Source of the DNA: Cymodocea nodosa
Lineage: Eukaryota; Streptophyta; Magnoliopsida; Alismatales; Cymodoceaceae
DNA: 64,000 bases
Direction of reading: 5' to 3'
Assembly (NCBI GenBank): GCA_036874045.1
Contig: JAZBRI010000003.1
Location: 2,616,501-2,680,500 of the forward strand
A program made the translations under genes and the position numbers. The notes beneath the pieces were generated by a model. It was not told where the DNA came from, searched no databases, and saw only the letters and a program-made list of their open reading frames with translations. Positions 1-12,243 of the stretch are shown here, one piece after another (within the stretch, counting starts at the first letter, position 1; every line of letters begins with the position of its first letter).

Positions 1-59
1 AATTGTTGAAAGATTTATAAAGTAAGTTAAAATATTTTTCTTAGTTTTTGTAATTTAAC

Positions 60-1030
60 AAGAAATGGAGTCATTGGAGATATCAATAATATTAGTGTAG
101 AAGAGAAATTTATCATGTTACTTGTTATAGTAGGGTAAAATCAAAGGTATGGAGTAACTACAAAGTGATTTAGTCATTCAAGTTGGATGTAAATACTTTA
201 ATGAAGTATTAAATGTTATAATATAATTAAATCATGTGTTTCTAGTAACACCTTCGTCAAGTTGAATTTGAGATAATTCAAATGTCTACTCATATTTTAA
301 GGTACTTATTCACTTTTGTAATTTCCTTACCTTTTAAGTTATTTTTATCAATATTAAATGATATTTAATGTTTACAAGATTGGATTGGTGTTATTAATGG
401 TACTCATATCAAAACAATTATTTATAGATAATAAACAACAAGATTTAGGAATAGGAAAGGTGAATTATCTTAAAATGTTATAGCAACATACAATTTTGAC
501 ATAAAATTTACATATATTTTGGTTGGTTGAGAAGGGTCAACAACTAATGCTTGTATCCTTCAAAATAGGATAAGTAGACCTAATGACTTTCAAATTCTAG
601 TAAGTGAATGTGTTAAGTATTTTTTGAAGTTATAATTACATTGGCATACTAATATCTTTTTTTATATAGGTAAGTTTTATTTGGTAGATGTTAGATATTT
701 CAATTGATTAGAATATATTTATCTATTTTAAGGTGTATGATATCATTTATTTGATTATGTTAATGATAAATTTTTTAGTAATATTATAAAAAACTTTAAT
801 TATAGACATTCACAATTAAGAATAGTGATTGAACTTATATTTGAAGTTGTCAAACATTGTTTCTCAATATTATGAAGTTAGATGTTATATCTATATGAAA
901 TACAAGTAAAAATTATTATTGTATGTTTTTTACTTTACAATTTTATTCGTAAGATTGATAGAGAATATTTACTTGAAGATCTATAAGATGAGTTGAAAAA
1001 TTAAATATTATTGATGATATACAACTAACA
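60..1030 (+). pseudogene. Decayed PIF/Harbinger (HARBI1-like) transposase
   Basis: Translating in shifting frames recovers the ordered landmarks of a plant Harbinger nuclease. These are a YFNEVL-like stretch near 200, DWIGVINGTHI near 382-415, RNRKG near 445, FDxKFTYILVG followed by EGS near 495-540, GKFYLVDVRYFN near 670-705, a GVxYHL-like match near 732, and NYRHSQLRIVIE near 798-835. Known family: DDE transposases that cut and paste with 3-bp TTA/TAA duplications. Many stops and frameshifts break it, the first catalytic Asp context reads NGTH instead of DGTH, and no terminal repeats were found. It is certainly non-functional. The left edge may lie outside the window. Confidence 0.75.
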
Positions 1031-1830
1031 AAAGTACATATGAAAGTAAATGTGCAGATTGAAATGAGTGAAGAACAACGAAAAGAATTAGCAAAGAAGA
1101 ATCACGAAGATATGATAATGTGAGATGAAAGAGCTATTTGATATTATTTATGTTGTAATATTTGAAATGATTTATTAGAATATGTCTTTGTAATATTTGA
1201 TGTTGTACTTTTGAACAAATTTTGAAAATTTAAAATAATCTATTAAATGTGCTTTTTATTTCATTAATATTTTTTTACTTTTGGAATTTCAAAATAAAGA
1301 GTGATCTATCAAACATTCTATTTTTGGGTGGTATACAATCTATTTCTTCAAATTTTGACTTCCTGAATATTCCATCGTGTGCTAACTTCCATAGGAAATT
1401 CAGACTTTTCGACACGTGCACCAACATTACAAGGAATTTTGACTTTCTAAATATTCTATTTCTTTTTCACATAAATTTTTCATCGTATACTAACAAATCC
1501 TAAGAAGAATATCAACAAGAAATACATTTAAATAAATTATTCTAGTTTTTTTTTTCATAAAAAGATTAAGGTGACATAGATAAGTCGATGAATAATTTAA
1601 ATATAAATCATCTTTTCCTTAGGTAGCATCATCATTAAGGTCGTCGGTACATCTCAAAAATGACAAAATTTGGACGAAAAAGAAAAATAATGATATATAG
1701 ACTATTTTCTTGGTGTAAAAAAAAAAATTTAAATTTAAATATTTATATATGTAATGAAAAAATGATAAAAATTAAATTTGGATAATACCTTAACTTTTTA
1801 AAAGTATAACATTCATTGATGACATTAAAG

Positions 1831-1864
<34 letters not shown>

Positions 1865-3390
1865 GAATGATAATAAAAAATCTCAATTGTCTTTATATTT
1901 TTTTCTTTACATTAAAAAAGAAGGAGCGAAATTGGTAATAATATGAGCACTATTGCCTTGCCCGGTGCCCACATCTTTACTACAATCACGTTGATTGCCC
2001 ATCTTTTTCCATCACATGTGACATTTTCACCGTTGGCCACTAGCGGTGGTCATTACTTGTTACATCTCTATTATCACCCAAAAGGATGGGACTTATTAAA
2101 AGGCAGGATCTTGGACACTTTGTTTGTGTCGTCGCTAGGGAAGACAAGAGAAAGCTGGACGGGAATAAGAGTTGATGGGGTTTGTGATGAAGGTTTAAAA
2201 GTCAAAAAGGAACATCGTCAAGAGATTTTTTTTGCGGAAATTGCGAAATAAGGGATTTTCTAGGAGATAAGATTGGAAAGTTGCAGTATTGATGAACGAG
2301 ATATAAACTACGAGTATGTGTCAAACAAATAAATTCTCGTACGGATGTTTTCATTATTCAGATGTACAAGCATCGAAAAAGAATTTTGTTTTTGATGTTT
2401 TCAAGGTGCACAGATGAGACGTATCTGTGTCTGCTAATTTATTATTTTACGTGATGTTTAATTTAATTTTTTTTTTTTTTGTAATGACAATAATTTTTAC
2501 CTTCAAATTTAAATCTAGATAAGAAATAAAAGTGTTTGATCTAATTATTAATTATAGAGTAGAACTGTTTTTTTTTTTAAAAAAAAAAAATAGAGCGAAA
2601 ATCACATGTTATAAACTCCCGAATGAAAAGCACGGTAACCTTTATATACCTTAAGACGTAACGGAACTACAAATATAGGTCAAACCAAACTGACGATGAT
2701 AAATAGCAAGAGCTCTACCCATTTAATTTTGTCAAAAATAGAAAGAAACACTTCGATCCACATAATTAATAAGAACATATTAGTCTTTTTGGTTGAAATA
2801 TACGAAAGACTGAAGCGAGCTCATCCTCCTTTTTCAATGCTTCAACCGAATCTTACGTCTCTGCAGCTAAAAATGGAAAACGAAAACCGAAGGGAAAAAA
2901 AAAAGGAAAAGAAAGAAAATTTCCTCCGCATCTTTCTCTCCCCACCTCAACCAAGATCCTTCCTTTCTTCCTCCCTCCCTCTCATAGTTTTGTTGCCTTT
3001 CTACGGAGGAGAAGGAGGTGGTGGTGGTGGTGGAGACCGGTGGCCGGGATTGCATTTCTCTTTGCCCTCCCCGTTATCGGATATCTGCGTGTGAGTGTTC
3101 ATGTTGACCTGGTTTGGAAGGAAGGAATCGTCTACGATGAGGAGGTGGGCGTGGGCTCGTCTGCAATGGTAGATTTAAGAAATGGGTTGCTGAGAACGAC
3201 GAATTGGATTGCGAGCTGGGTGGAGAATGGAGGAGGAAGACTGGTTTCAACGTGTGGTTTGGCGGCGAGTTTGAGTTATTGCTGGAGCCGTTGGGAAGGC
3301 ACAGGGCATTGGGTGGAGTAATGCGCGCTCCAGTTTGGTGGGTTCTTGCCTGTTGAGTTGTTGGGAAGGAGGAGGAGGAGGAGGAGGAGA
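1031..3390. other. Intergenic region and PIP5K upstream region
   Basis: AT-rich spacer with no convincing gene. It contains a (TA)n microsatellite at about 1836-1862 and several homopolymer runs. From about 2880 composition shifts to purine/pyrimidine-rich tracts and then GC-rich sequence, which fits the promoter and 5' leader of the kinase gene starting at 3391. A (GGA)n run sits directly before the ATG at about 3366-3390. Short open frames here look random. Confidence 0.5.
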
Positions 3391-6300
3391 ATGCACAAAG
3401 AAAACCAACGCTACAAGGTGTGGGAGTCCACGGTACGGAAGACGCAGCTACAGCGGCGAGGGTGCAGCCTCTTCGCGCCGATGTCGGTGGCCCCAGTGGA
3501 CGACGACGCCACTTCACCGAAACATGACAAGGACAGCCGTGGAGATCACGTAGACCTCTGCCACGTGGAGCGCCTTCTTTCGACCGGAGATTTCTACACC
3601 GGTCTCTGGTCCGACGAGCGGCCCCACGGCACCGGGAAGTACCTCTGGATTGACGGGTGCATGTACGAGGGGGAGTGGCAGAGCGGCAGGATGACGGGAA
3701 AGGGGAACTTTTCTTGGCCCTCGGGCGCCACCTACGAGGGCGAGTTCAATGCTGGTTTACTCGACGGGTATGGCACGTTCACCGGTGCCTCCGGTGACAC
3801 CTACCGGGGGTGCTACTCCATGAACCTGAAGCATGGCCACGGCACGAGGACCTACGTCAACGGCGACTGCTACGATGGTGAGTGGAGGTTCGGGCTCCAG
3901 GACGGGCAGGGGAGGTATACGTGGAAGATGGGGCACGAGTACGACGGCGGGTGGAAGGACGGGGCGTCGGGCGGGCAGGGGGTGCTGGTTTGGGCCAATG
4001 GGAATCGCTACGACGGGGAGTGGGAGGACGGGGCACCGTGCGGGAAGGGCCAGTTCCGGTGGTCGGACGGTAGCACCTACGTGGGTATGTGGAGCAAGGA
4101 CCCCAGCGTCAGGAAAGGGATGTTCTTGCCTTCTGCTTCGTCGGCATCGCCAGGGAATCTGCCCCGCGACCCGCAGGATGCTCTTGCCGTGGATCTCGAC
4201 CAGTGCAAGATATGTTCCGGAGAGAATGTGTCGATTCTACCCTCGCAGAAGGTGCTCGTGTGGGCCGGAGCCGAGGCCGACCAACTTCAGGTGATGCCGG
4301 GGGGCAGGAAGTCGACGTCCAAAGCGACGCACGACGCAGTGCTGAGGACGAGGAGCTTCAGCGAGAGTGAGAGGAGGAGCACCGCCGGTGGCAACATGGA
4401 CTGGAGCTTCGACAGGATTGGCATTTGGCAGTCTGACGTGGACATCACCTGTGACGTTGGCGATGCCAACGCCGTCGGCGGCAGGGAGCCGACGACACCC
4501 GATGCCATCCTCGTGGCCCGAGTGGATGACGGCGACCCCAAGTCAGGGAGGAGCCCGCCGGCCAAGTGGGTGCCGAAGGAGGTGAAGAAGAAGCAGGGAG
4601 AGACGATATCCAAGGGGCACAAGAACTATGAGCTCATGCTTAATCTCCAGCTTGGAATCAGGTTAGTTTTCTCCATCCCGACTTGAACAGATATGTCTGT
4701 TTGGTCTCGGTAGCTTCAGAAATCAGGATTTGATGATACAGAAGTGTTCCTGTTGTGATCATCTTTTTCAAATCTCTATGTATCAGAGAGAATCTAATAG
4801 CATAAAATATCCATCAACAGAAAATTTCTTGATGATGATATCGGAAACCATGATCTAATTTAATTGCATATCAAAACAGATTAGTACCATCGATCTTTCA
4901 CCTCAAAGTGAGTGAAGAGATCTTGATTTCAAACTCAAGTAAAAACATGGGCATTATAGACAAAATGGATCTGTCAAGTTACCATCTTGATTTGGGGTAG
5001 CTAGATCAATTTTGGCGAATGTAATCAAGTTTTTTGGAACCTGGAAAAATGGAATGACTTCTTAACATGGGATGGGACAGGCACTCTGTTGGGAGGCCTG
5101 CTCCGGCTACATCACTTGATCTGAAAGCATCTGCCTTTGATCCAAAGGAGAAGTTATGGACAAAATTCCCACCAGAAGGATCCAAGTACACACCTCCACA
5201 TCAATCTTGCGACTTCAAATGGAAGGACTATTGCCCTGTTGTGTTCAGGTCAGCTTGTAAGACATTGGTGACCTTTAAGTCAACCAGCTCGTGTTTCCAT
5301 TCCAACATCAACATGGACCTGGTTTACTTTCTATGTGATATATATGATACAGGACTCTCCGCAAGCTCTTCAAGGTTGATCCTGCTGATTACATGATTTC
5401 TATATGTGGTAACGATGCCCTTCGGGAGCTCTCATCCCCAGGGAAAAGTGGAAGCTTCTTTTACCTGACCCATGATGATCGCTACATGATAAAAACAATG
5501 AAGAAATCTGAAGTGAAGGTCAGCCATCATCCTCTTCTCTATGTTCAGAATTTGTTCATGGTACGGAGGGGAATATATTGCTGATCAAGTGTTTCAAATT
5601 AATGATGATAAAGGTGCTTTTGAGGATGCTTCAAGCATATTACAATCATGTTCATGCCTTCGAGAATACATTAGTAACAAAGTTTTTTGGCCTCCACTCT
5701 GTCAAACTAACTGGAGCTACACAGAAGAAGGTTTGAATGGTGTTGTTGAGTGAGTACTCCTTTTGGGCTCCCATCTTCAATCCTTCTAAGCATGTTTGTT
5801 GTTTGTTGGTTTGCAACCTAAATAGGTTCGGTTTGTAATAATGGGAAATTTGTTCTGCTCTGAGTACACCATCCATAGGCGCTTTGACTTGAAAGGTTCT
5901 TCTCTTGGCCGTACAACTTCTAAACCTGAGGATCAGATAGATGCAAATACCACTCTCAAGGATCTTGATCTTAATTTTATATTCCGACTCCAGAGATCTT
6001 GGTTCCAAGAGTTTCACAGGTAGAACAAAACTGGTGGTGCTTGATGCATTTGTTTGGTAAATTCTCCGACCACTCATCCTAGGGGTTTGTTTTACTAGAA
6101 TTTCCCGAATTATACTTGGTAGGTTATCTATCTAGTAGAGATCATCTCATGGAAGATTTAATCAATTACTTTGCAACAGGAACAGCCACTAATGTCACCT
6201 TAATTTTTCAGGCAGATAGATCGGGATTGTGAGTTTCTAGAGCAGGAGAGGGTTATGGATTATAGTCTTCTAGTTGGTATACATTTTAGAGCTACGACAT

Positions 6301-7134
6301 TCTCCAGGGATCCTTTTCTGAGTGAAGGTTATGCCTCAGCACAAACCGTAACAAGTCAATCATCTAAATAATATCAGCTGATATATAAAATGTTACAGGT
6401 AGCAGTGATACAAGCAACATGAGCGAAGGGACACCCCGTCTCTCCGGAGCAGACATGGATCAGATGCTTACCGATCGAAACAAGTAAGAATGTCAAATGA
6501 CCATGATGAAACTACTTGCTAGAAATTAATTCTGTTTACTACTGATTATTAATGCCGTAAGCTAGCTGCCTGAATTTGTGACTTGACGAAATATGCAAGT
6601 GTTATTTGCGAGCTGTGATTTTGCAGATCATTATGGTTTTATTGTGTGAATGTGTAGAAGTTGACGCCATGCATTAAAAAAAAAAAAAATTTAAAATTTT
6701 TTACACTATCTTTCCTACGGTACAAATAAATTTACATTACAATGTTACACTAGGAGGAGAGAACAAAGTGATTTGGTGAGTATACCATGAGCTAATTTGA
6801 TTATGAGAGTACAGGTTCTATGGTTCAATTCCCTTTGATCTGCAGATGGGCATCTATCAAACTTGGAATTAACATGCCGTGCCAAGTTGAACACACAGTG
6901 AGGAAGAGTGATTGTGATGCTCAGTCGATTGGGGACCCAACAGGAGACCTCTATGATGTTATCTTGTTTTTTGGCATCATTGACATTCTCCAGGACTATG
7001 ACATTAGCAAGAAGCTTGAGCATGCATACAAATCTTTCCAGTATGATCCAACGTCCATTTCTGCGGTTGATCCAAGGCAGTACTCGAGACGCTTCCGTGA
7101 TTTCATATTCAAAGTTTTTGCAGAAGAAACCTAA
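3391..7134 (+). CDS. PIP5K: Phosphatidylinositol 4-phosphate 5-kinase with MORN repeats
   Basis: Makes PI(4,5)P2 from PI4P at the plasma membrane. Exons: 3391-4661, 5081-5248, 5353-5518, 5614-5730, 5826-6019, 6212-6327, 6399-6483, 6846-7134. All junctions are GT-AG and phases are consistent; about 801 aa. Residues about 68-245 hold seven full 23-residue MORN repeats plus a partial eighth (YEGEW, YDGEW types), the plant type I/II B-family layout. The linker is acidic and Ser-rich. The kinase core follows: [10 protein letters not shown] (Lys motif), [32 protein letters not shown], and the C-terminal [17 protein letters not shown] with an intact activation region ending in RFRDFI. ATG 3391 is the first in-frame ATG; the frame is open to 3346 but without ATG. 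M at 3481 is an alternative start. The length and motifs look complete, so I judge it functional. Confidence 0.93.
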
Positions 7135-8887
7135 GACACCGCCATTGAACCACTTCTTTCCCAAGTGTCTTAACACTTGTCGGTAGTAGCAGTAGTAGTA
7201 GTGGTAGTTCACAGCAGGCAGAAGCTGAAGAAGCAAGATTCCAATTCCTTGAAGAAGGTTTGTAGGATGGCTTGTATATTTTTTTGTGAAGAAAACATAA
7301 ACGAAGGTCTTGGATTGAGCCTCAAACTCTCTGTACGGGAGGAGGATCACTTGACCTACACAATTTGACACACCCTCCATTTTTCCAATTTAAGAACTCT
7401 GTAATATTACAGATCCCATATGTATGTATTTTCAATTGGGTTGTAAGTAGATGTAGATTGTTGTGATCATGAGAAGTTCACAAGCACCATGTAAACATTT
7501 AACTCTTTTCTGTTTCTACCCCATGTCAAGAGATTTTGCAGCCACCTCATGGGAATTATGTTTGTGTTTAATATGATCGAAATCTCGATGGAAATTATAA
7601 ACACGGACTTGAACCATGTTACAATTAGTTCATACTATAATTTCTTCGGTAAATGGACGCACATGGCTTGCCTGGGCGTCGCATGATTTTGTTAACAATA
7701 AATGAGAACACGAAGCTCTACGAGGGTAACGGGAAACTGAGAGGACAGCTTGCATCCTTACGTAGGGACACAGGGCGTAGGAACTTGGAGAAGATTAATA
7801 AAAAATAAAAAAAATTATTATGTTTTATGTACGTAAATTTATTTTAATATATTTTAGAATTAATTTGTAATAACAATAAAAAACGTTTATCGTACGTAAG
7901 ATTTAATATTATATCGACTTTTCCGACGATGGACGAGAAGACGGAAGAAAGTCCGACAATCAATCTAACCGAAATATTTCACGGGGAGGCGAAAGACCGT
8001 AATCACGTGGGGTGACGAGTTAGATCTCATCATTGTGCAAGGAGCCAAGAGAGACGTACGAATATAAAGTATGAACCATAAAAATATTATTCAATCGAGA
8101 GATTTCTATTCTAATGACAACCACAAGAATTAATTATTACCGTAGATATTACAAGAAAAAAAACTGATTTACTGGGACGGCGGGAAGATGGAACGAGTGC
8201 TGCTGCAGGTAGATATTGATGTTACGTAGCAAGACAATCACATCAAACGTAACTCCCATTTATGTACTGCGACAGAGAAATAGGCCGGGAAAGCTCCACT
8301 TCTCTGCGTTGGGAAAGGAAGAGAGAGGACAAGAAGTCAAGCACGGAAAGACGAGGAAGGACAGGAAAGGAAAGGTGGAGTGATAATTAAGAAACGTGAA
8401 AGTAAAAGTGTAATGTATTCGATGAAACAGGTGATGATCACCGTTCCAGTTCAGAAAGAGAGAGAGAGAGAGAGAGAGAGGACGGAAGGAATTAAAAAGC
8501 AAACAATATTCTAATTAGAATAGGACACTGACGACCTACACTAATACATATAGACTTGTGTGTATTGCAACGGCTGACTGACCTAACATTGCTCTACTCT
8601 AGCTCTGTAGGAAAAGCGGAAGACCAAACCCAGCACACAAAAAACAAAGAGAGGCGGAGGACTATTCTTTTATTGAAAGATTTGTGAATGTGTATCGTGT
8701 ATTTTGATTCTATGGATTTATCCAAATCATAAGCTAAGATCGATTTGAAACCAATCAATGGCAATGGAAGATGAACGTACAAATTAATAATACTACTAAC
8801 ACATGATCGATTTAGTCCACCGTAATTGGTTATGCATCCTAATTTCCAACCGAGGGCAGAAGAAATCTGCCAGAAAAATCCAAGTGT
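7135..8887. other. Intergenic: 3' regions of PIP5K and LRP1-like genes
   Basis: Space between two genes whose 3' ends face each other. About 7135-7560 looks like kinase 3' UTR. 7790-8160 is AT-rich with no coding signal. A (GA)n microsatellite lies at about 8457-8480. 8500-8887 probably includes the 3' UTR of the minus-strand gene. No gene seen. Confidence 0.45.
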
Positions 8888-9994
8888 TTAACATGTGTAT
8901 GTCGCAGCACCACCACCACCACCCATGAGAGCAGTCCCACCGGCGTGGACGTCGGAAGTACCACCGCCGCCACCCAAATGCAACTCGGACAGACGGGGGA
9001 CGGCAATGTCGCCGCCGCCATCCTTATTTACCTCGTCACCGTTACGATCTATCTCCGCCTTGAGGCCTTCGTCGTAAAGAAACCCCTTGAACACATGCCC
9101 ACCAATCCTCACCATGGCCTGGTAAGCGAACTCCCCTTGTCCGCTAGCCACCGACGTCACCTTCACGCACTTGAACACCGCCGGCACCCGAACTTGCCCC
9201 GGCAAGCTCTCTTCTGCAGCATCACCGCGTACGTCAATTAATCGATACTTGACAAGAAAGGAAAATAAAAACCAAGGGATCAAGTGAAACGCAATTAATT
9301 TAATCGAGAAACCTTGATGACTGGAGCTGGTTTCCGAGCTACGAGGTGTGTTGGCGTTGGAAACAGCGGCAGTACTCAACCGGGGCTTCTTAGACGCAGA
9401 GGTCCATCCAGAAGACCCAACAGCGCCGGCGAGATGGGTCTCGCGACGGCGCGCTGCAGGGACCCAAGTGCTCTTGATGTGAGTCGAGCAGTCGAAACCC
9501 CGGCTCTTGGAGAAAGTCCGGCACCTCCTGTGAGTGCAGTCTTTCTTTGCCTGCAGGTTGCCGCAATCTCGGCACGTCGCCGTGGAAATAGACGAAATCG
9601 GCTGAGCGAAGTTGGCTGCCGACGCACCGGAGGAGCTATCCAGCATCGTCGCGAGGGGCATGGCCATCGGTTTCCGGAAATTAGGGTTAGGGTTTAGGTC
9701 TAAGGACGAGGGTTGTTTCTGGTGTTGCCAGAGGTGGATGGTGGCAGCGGCGTTGCGGTTATGGTCCTCGACTTGGTAAGGAGAGGTGGAGAGGAGCGGG
9801 ATCATGGGCTGGTCTCCTCCCGCTGCAGTGGGGGCGACAACGAGGACGTCGCGGAGGCCGATCATCGGCGAGTCGGAAGCGACGCCGAGGCTGAAAGGAT
9901 GGCGGACGGCGAAGGTGGATGAGTCGGCGGGACCCGAAACGGCCGTCGTGGTAGCTGTAGAAGCAGTAGTACCGGCACCACAACCCCATAGCAT
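8888..9994 (-). CDS. LRP1: LRP1/SHI-related (SRS family) transcription factor, zinc finger altered
   Basis: SRS proteins are plant nuclear regulators of auxin synthesis and lateral-organ and root development. Exons: 9313-9994 and 9213-8888, intron 9214-9312 (GT-AG, phase 1); about 335 aa from ATG 9994. Landmarks: MIGLRDVLVVAP near the N terminus (typical of LRP1), the RING-like finger, a basic KSTWVPAARRRE stretch, then the C-terminal IGGH domain (VFKCVKVTSV, AYQAMVRIGGHVFKGFLYDE) and a Gly-rich tail. The finger is unusual: an extra Leu inside CGN-L-QAKKDC and Phe-Ser where the family has Cys-Cys (CRTFSKSRGFDC). The start is uncertain. M at 9865 (MIGLRDV) matches the short LRP1 start, but the open frame upstream of 9994, without ATG, carries an LGFNA motif seen in longer homologues, so an upstream exon is possible. 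Confidence 0.85.
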   Translation of the reverse strand: MLWGCGAGTTASTATTTAVSGPADSSTFAVRHPFSLGVASDSPMIGLRDVLVVAPTAAGGDQPMIPLLSTSPYQVEDHNRNAAATIHLWQHQKQPSSLDLNPNPNFRKPMAMPLATMLDSSSGASAANFAQPISSISTATCRDCGNLQAKKDCTHRRCRTFSKSRGFDCSTHIKSTWVPAARRRETHLAGAVGSSGWTSASKKPRLSTAAVSNANTPRSSETSSSHQGFSIKLIAFHLIPWFLFSFLVKYRLIDVRGDAAEESLPGQVRVPAVFKCVKVTSVASGQGEFAYQAMVRIGGHVFKGFLYDEGLKAEIDRNGDEVNKDGGGDIAVPRLSELHLGGGGGTSDVHAGGTALMGGGGGAATYTC

Positions 9995-11509
9995 CCCTGC
10001 TGCTGCAATAGTAGGTCCGGTAGTGGTAGCGCCGGCAGCAGCGGCAGCATTGAAGCCGAGGCAGAGATCGTCGGCGCGGGCGGTGGCGGAGGAGGCCAAC
10101 CAGTCGGCGAAGGCTCCGGTGTCGGACGGCAGGCGCCTTCCAGAAGCCACCTTGGGGGGTGAGCAGAAGCAGAACAAGGCTGACGACGGCCTGAAAGGCG
10201 TGGATCTTGAGGTGCTGCCACGAGTACCGCCGTACCGAAGGGCGTGGTGAGGTAAAACAATAAGATAAAATTAAGGAAAAGCGGAAGGGGCGAATAATGA
10301 TAATGGTGACGCCGACATGGATGGATGGTTGGGGGACTTGCAGGCAGGCCACTGGTAGTAGAAAGAAGAGAAGAGAAGAGAAGAGGAGTCAGAGGTGGGA
10401 AGGAATGGAGTGTTCTTGAGTTGGTTTGTGCAGAGGTGAATGAATGAACAGTAGTTGCAGGTTGGCAGGTAGTCAGGTAGATGGTAGATGTGGTGAGCAC
10501 CCTAGATTTGTAGGCGCAGGGAGCATGGAATCAAAATAATTGTTTATCATAAAATTTACAAATATTTATATTTAAATAAATATAGATATCAATAATACTT
10601 AACACAACTTCACCATCATTAATCACAACTTAACTAATCATTGAATACCTACACATACGCGTGTAGACATTTATGTACATATATATTATATGATAAATTT
10701 AACTAACTGTTTATAAATTTTATAGAATAAAGTAAAAAAAAATATTAACGAAGTAATTACTCAATATTGTTACTAATTTCAAAAAAATAACTAATCGATT
10801 TTGGCGTTTAAGGTGAATTAACTAATGACTTAAACCTTGATGCCCATTTTGAAATGTCATTAACAGTTCAAATTGATTTAGACTTTAAATCGACTATAAA
10901 TATATTAATTACTGTCATCATAGTTTCTTTAAGAAACTAAGCATGATAATAAGTATTTTTTTATTTATAAATGATCATCTAATGAATTAGAATGAAATGC
11001 TTAACATAAAAATCCGTATCGGAATCTGTTTAAATATAATTTTAACTTGTCATGACTGCTGATATACATCTTTATTTATGTCTATATTAAAAAAATAAAA
11101 AACAAGTAGAAATATGGTAAATCACACGTCAAATTATTCGTATTTGATCTGTCCGCACCCTGATTGGTGCCATGAAATGACGCCGTAACGTCCCATCGTA
11201 ACAGATGATCTCTAATATAAAATTTACGTTCTTAATTACTCGTTCAAGAAGACACACCACGGATGTTTATTAAAAGTTAGCAATGGAATGAGAAAATATC
11301 TGTTTTTTAAAATAAGCATCGATGAGTAAAGTAATACACGATCTTGTGTTACTATTATTAAAAATAGAATAAACTTCTTCAGAGTGTACCGAGCAGAACT
11401 TGACAGTTCAACTACGAAGTTTCAAAAAATTTTGATCAAAAACTATGATGTTAAATTGTTAATAAATAAGAATTGAGAGTGCACAACACCTTCACCGCAA
11501 CAATAGACT
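9995..11509. other. Upstream region of LRP1-like gene and AT-rich spacer
   Basis: 9995-10180 is GC-rich and stays open in the LRP1-like frame with no ATG, so it is either 5' UTR or part of a missed first exon. 10180-10500 looks like promoter/leader with purine-rich runs. 10500-11509 is AT-rich and shows no coding signal, RNA gene or clear repeat. Confidence 0.45.
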
Positions 11510-12243
11510 TCAATTCCGATCCCGCCGGAAAGTGGCGTTCTTTCCTACCAGGTTGCTCATCGGCTCCGCCGCCCACGGCCGTCCCTGTGACCTAACCAGC
11601 TGCATTCTGTACGGGATCAGTATGTTCCGCAGCCCTGCAATCGATTGATTTGGGTGTAAACCAAGACATCGACGTTACCATTGTCAGAAAGGCATCGAAG
11701 GGTACTGGTCGCGGACAGTGAGATTAACGCACCGTAGATGCACATCGACCGGTAGAAATGCGCGGCGGTGGCATCCCCCTTGATGTTCATCTTAGGTTGC
11801 TCGAGGCACCGGAGGAACGCCAGGTCGGCCTCCAACAGCTTGTCCTGGTCATGGGTGTCGTACCCGATGTCGTGACAATAGCAGCAGAAGTCCAACCAGT
11901 CGATCGGCCTCAGGTCCCACAGCAGCGACCCGCAATCCTTCCCGCTGGACCAGTTGGGGCCGCAGTAGTGGCCATACCGCGGGAACAGCTGCGAGAGGAA
12001 GGCCCGGGCCCCGCCGTGCCACGGGACCTTGGCGACGTAGGGGCGGAAGAAGGGGCGGGAGAGGTGGCGGTCGTGGTCGGGGGCGAAGGGTGGGGGAGGC
12101 GTTGACGGTGAGGGTCTGGGGAGGAGTGACCAGAGGGAGGAGAGGAGCAGGCGGACGTCGAAGAATTCGGTGCTGGTGGTGGTGGTGGAGGAGGAGGGTT
12201 GGGGTTTGGAGGGGGATGGGCTGACGACGAAGCCGAAGTTCAT
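11510..12243 (-). CDS. Phospholipase A2-like family protein
   Basis: Predicted Ca-dependent PLA2-fold lipase releasing the sn-2 fatty acid of phospholipids. Exons: 11733-12243 and 11510-11634 with a 98-nt intron (11635-11732, phase 1); 211 aa. Reading straight through the intron would give a false C terminus. With the splice the frame continues from MCIYG into LRNILIPYRMQLV and ends FRRDRN. Catalytic region: YGHYCGPNWSSG (residues 90-101, Ca-loop type) and CCYCHDIGYD (120-129) with the His-Asp pair at 124-125, all intact. The N terminus is Ser/Pro-rich with a short hydrophobic stretch (VRLLLSSLWSLL) rather than a classical signal peptide, so this is the longer plant PLA2-like family and not the small secreted PLA2. 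Divergent to the gene at 13267, about 1 kb apart. Confidence 0.85.

Noticed and set aside
1943-2251. 102-codon open frame in the left spacer
   Set aside because: No family pattern, no splice context, and a composition like the surrounding spacer.
2696-3094. 132-codon open frame overlapping purine-rich tracts
   Set aside because: Low-complexity Lys/Glu and Gly runs derived from simple repeats upstream of the kinase gene.
3346-3390. Upstream extension of the PIP5K frame with an Arg run
   Set aside because: It has no ATG (the frame opens with TTG) and consists of a (GGA)n repeat; ATG 3391 preferred.
9995-10177. N-terminal extension of the LRP1-like protein
   Set aside because: Open and partly family-like (LGFNA) but without ATG. 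Kept as a note in the gene entry and not annotated, because a supporting upstream exon could not be placed.
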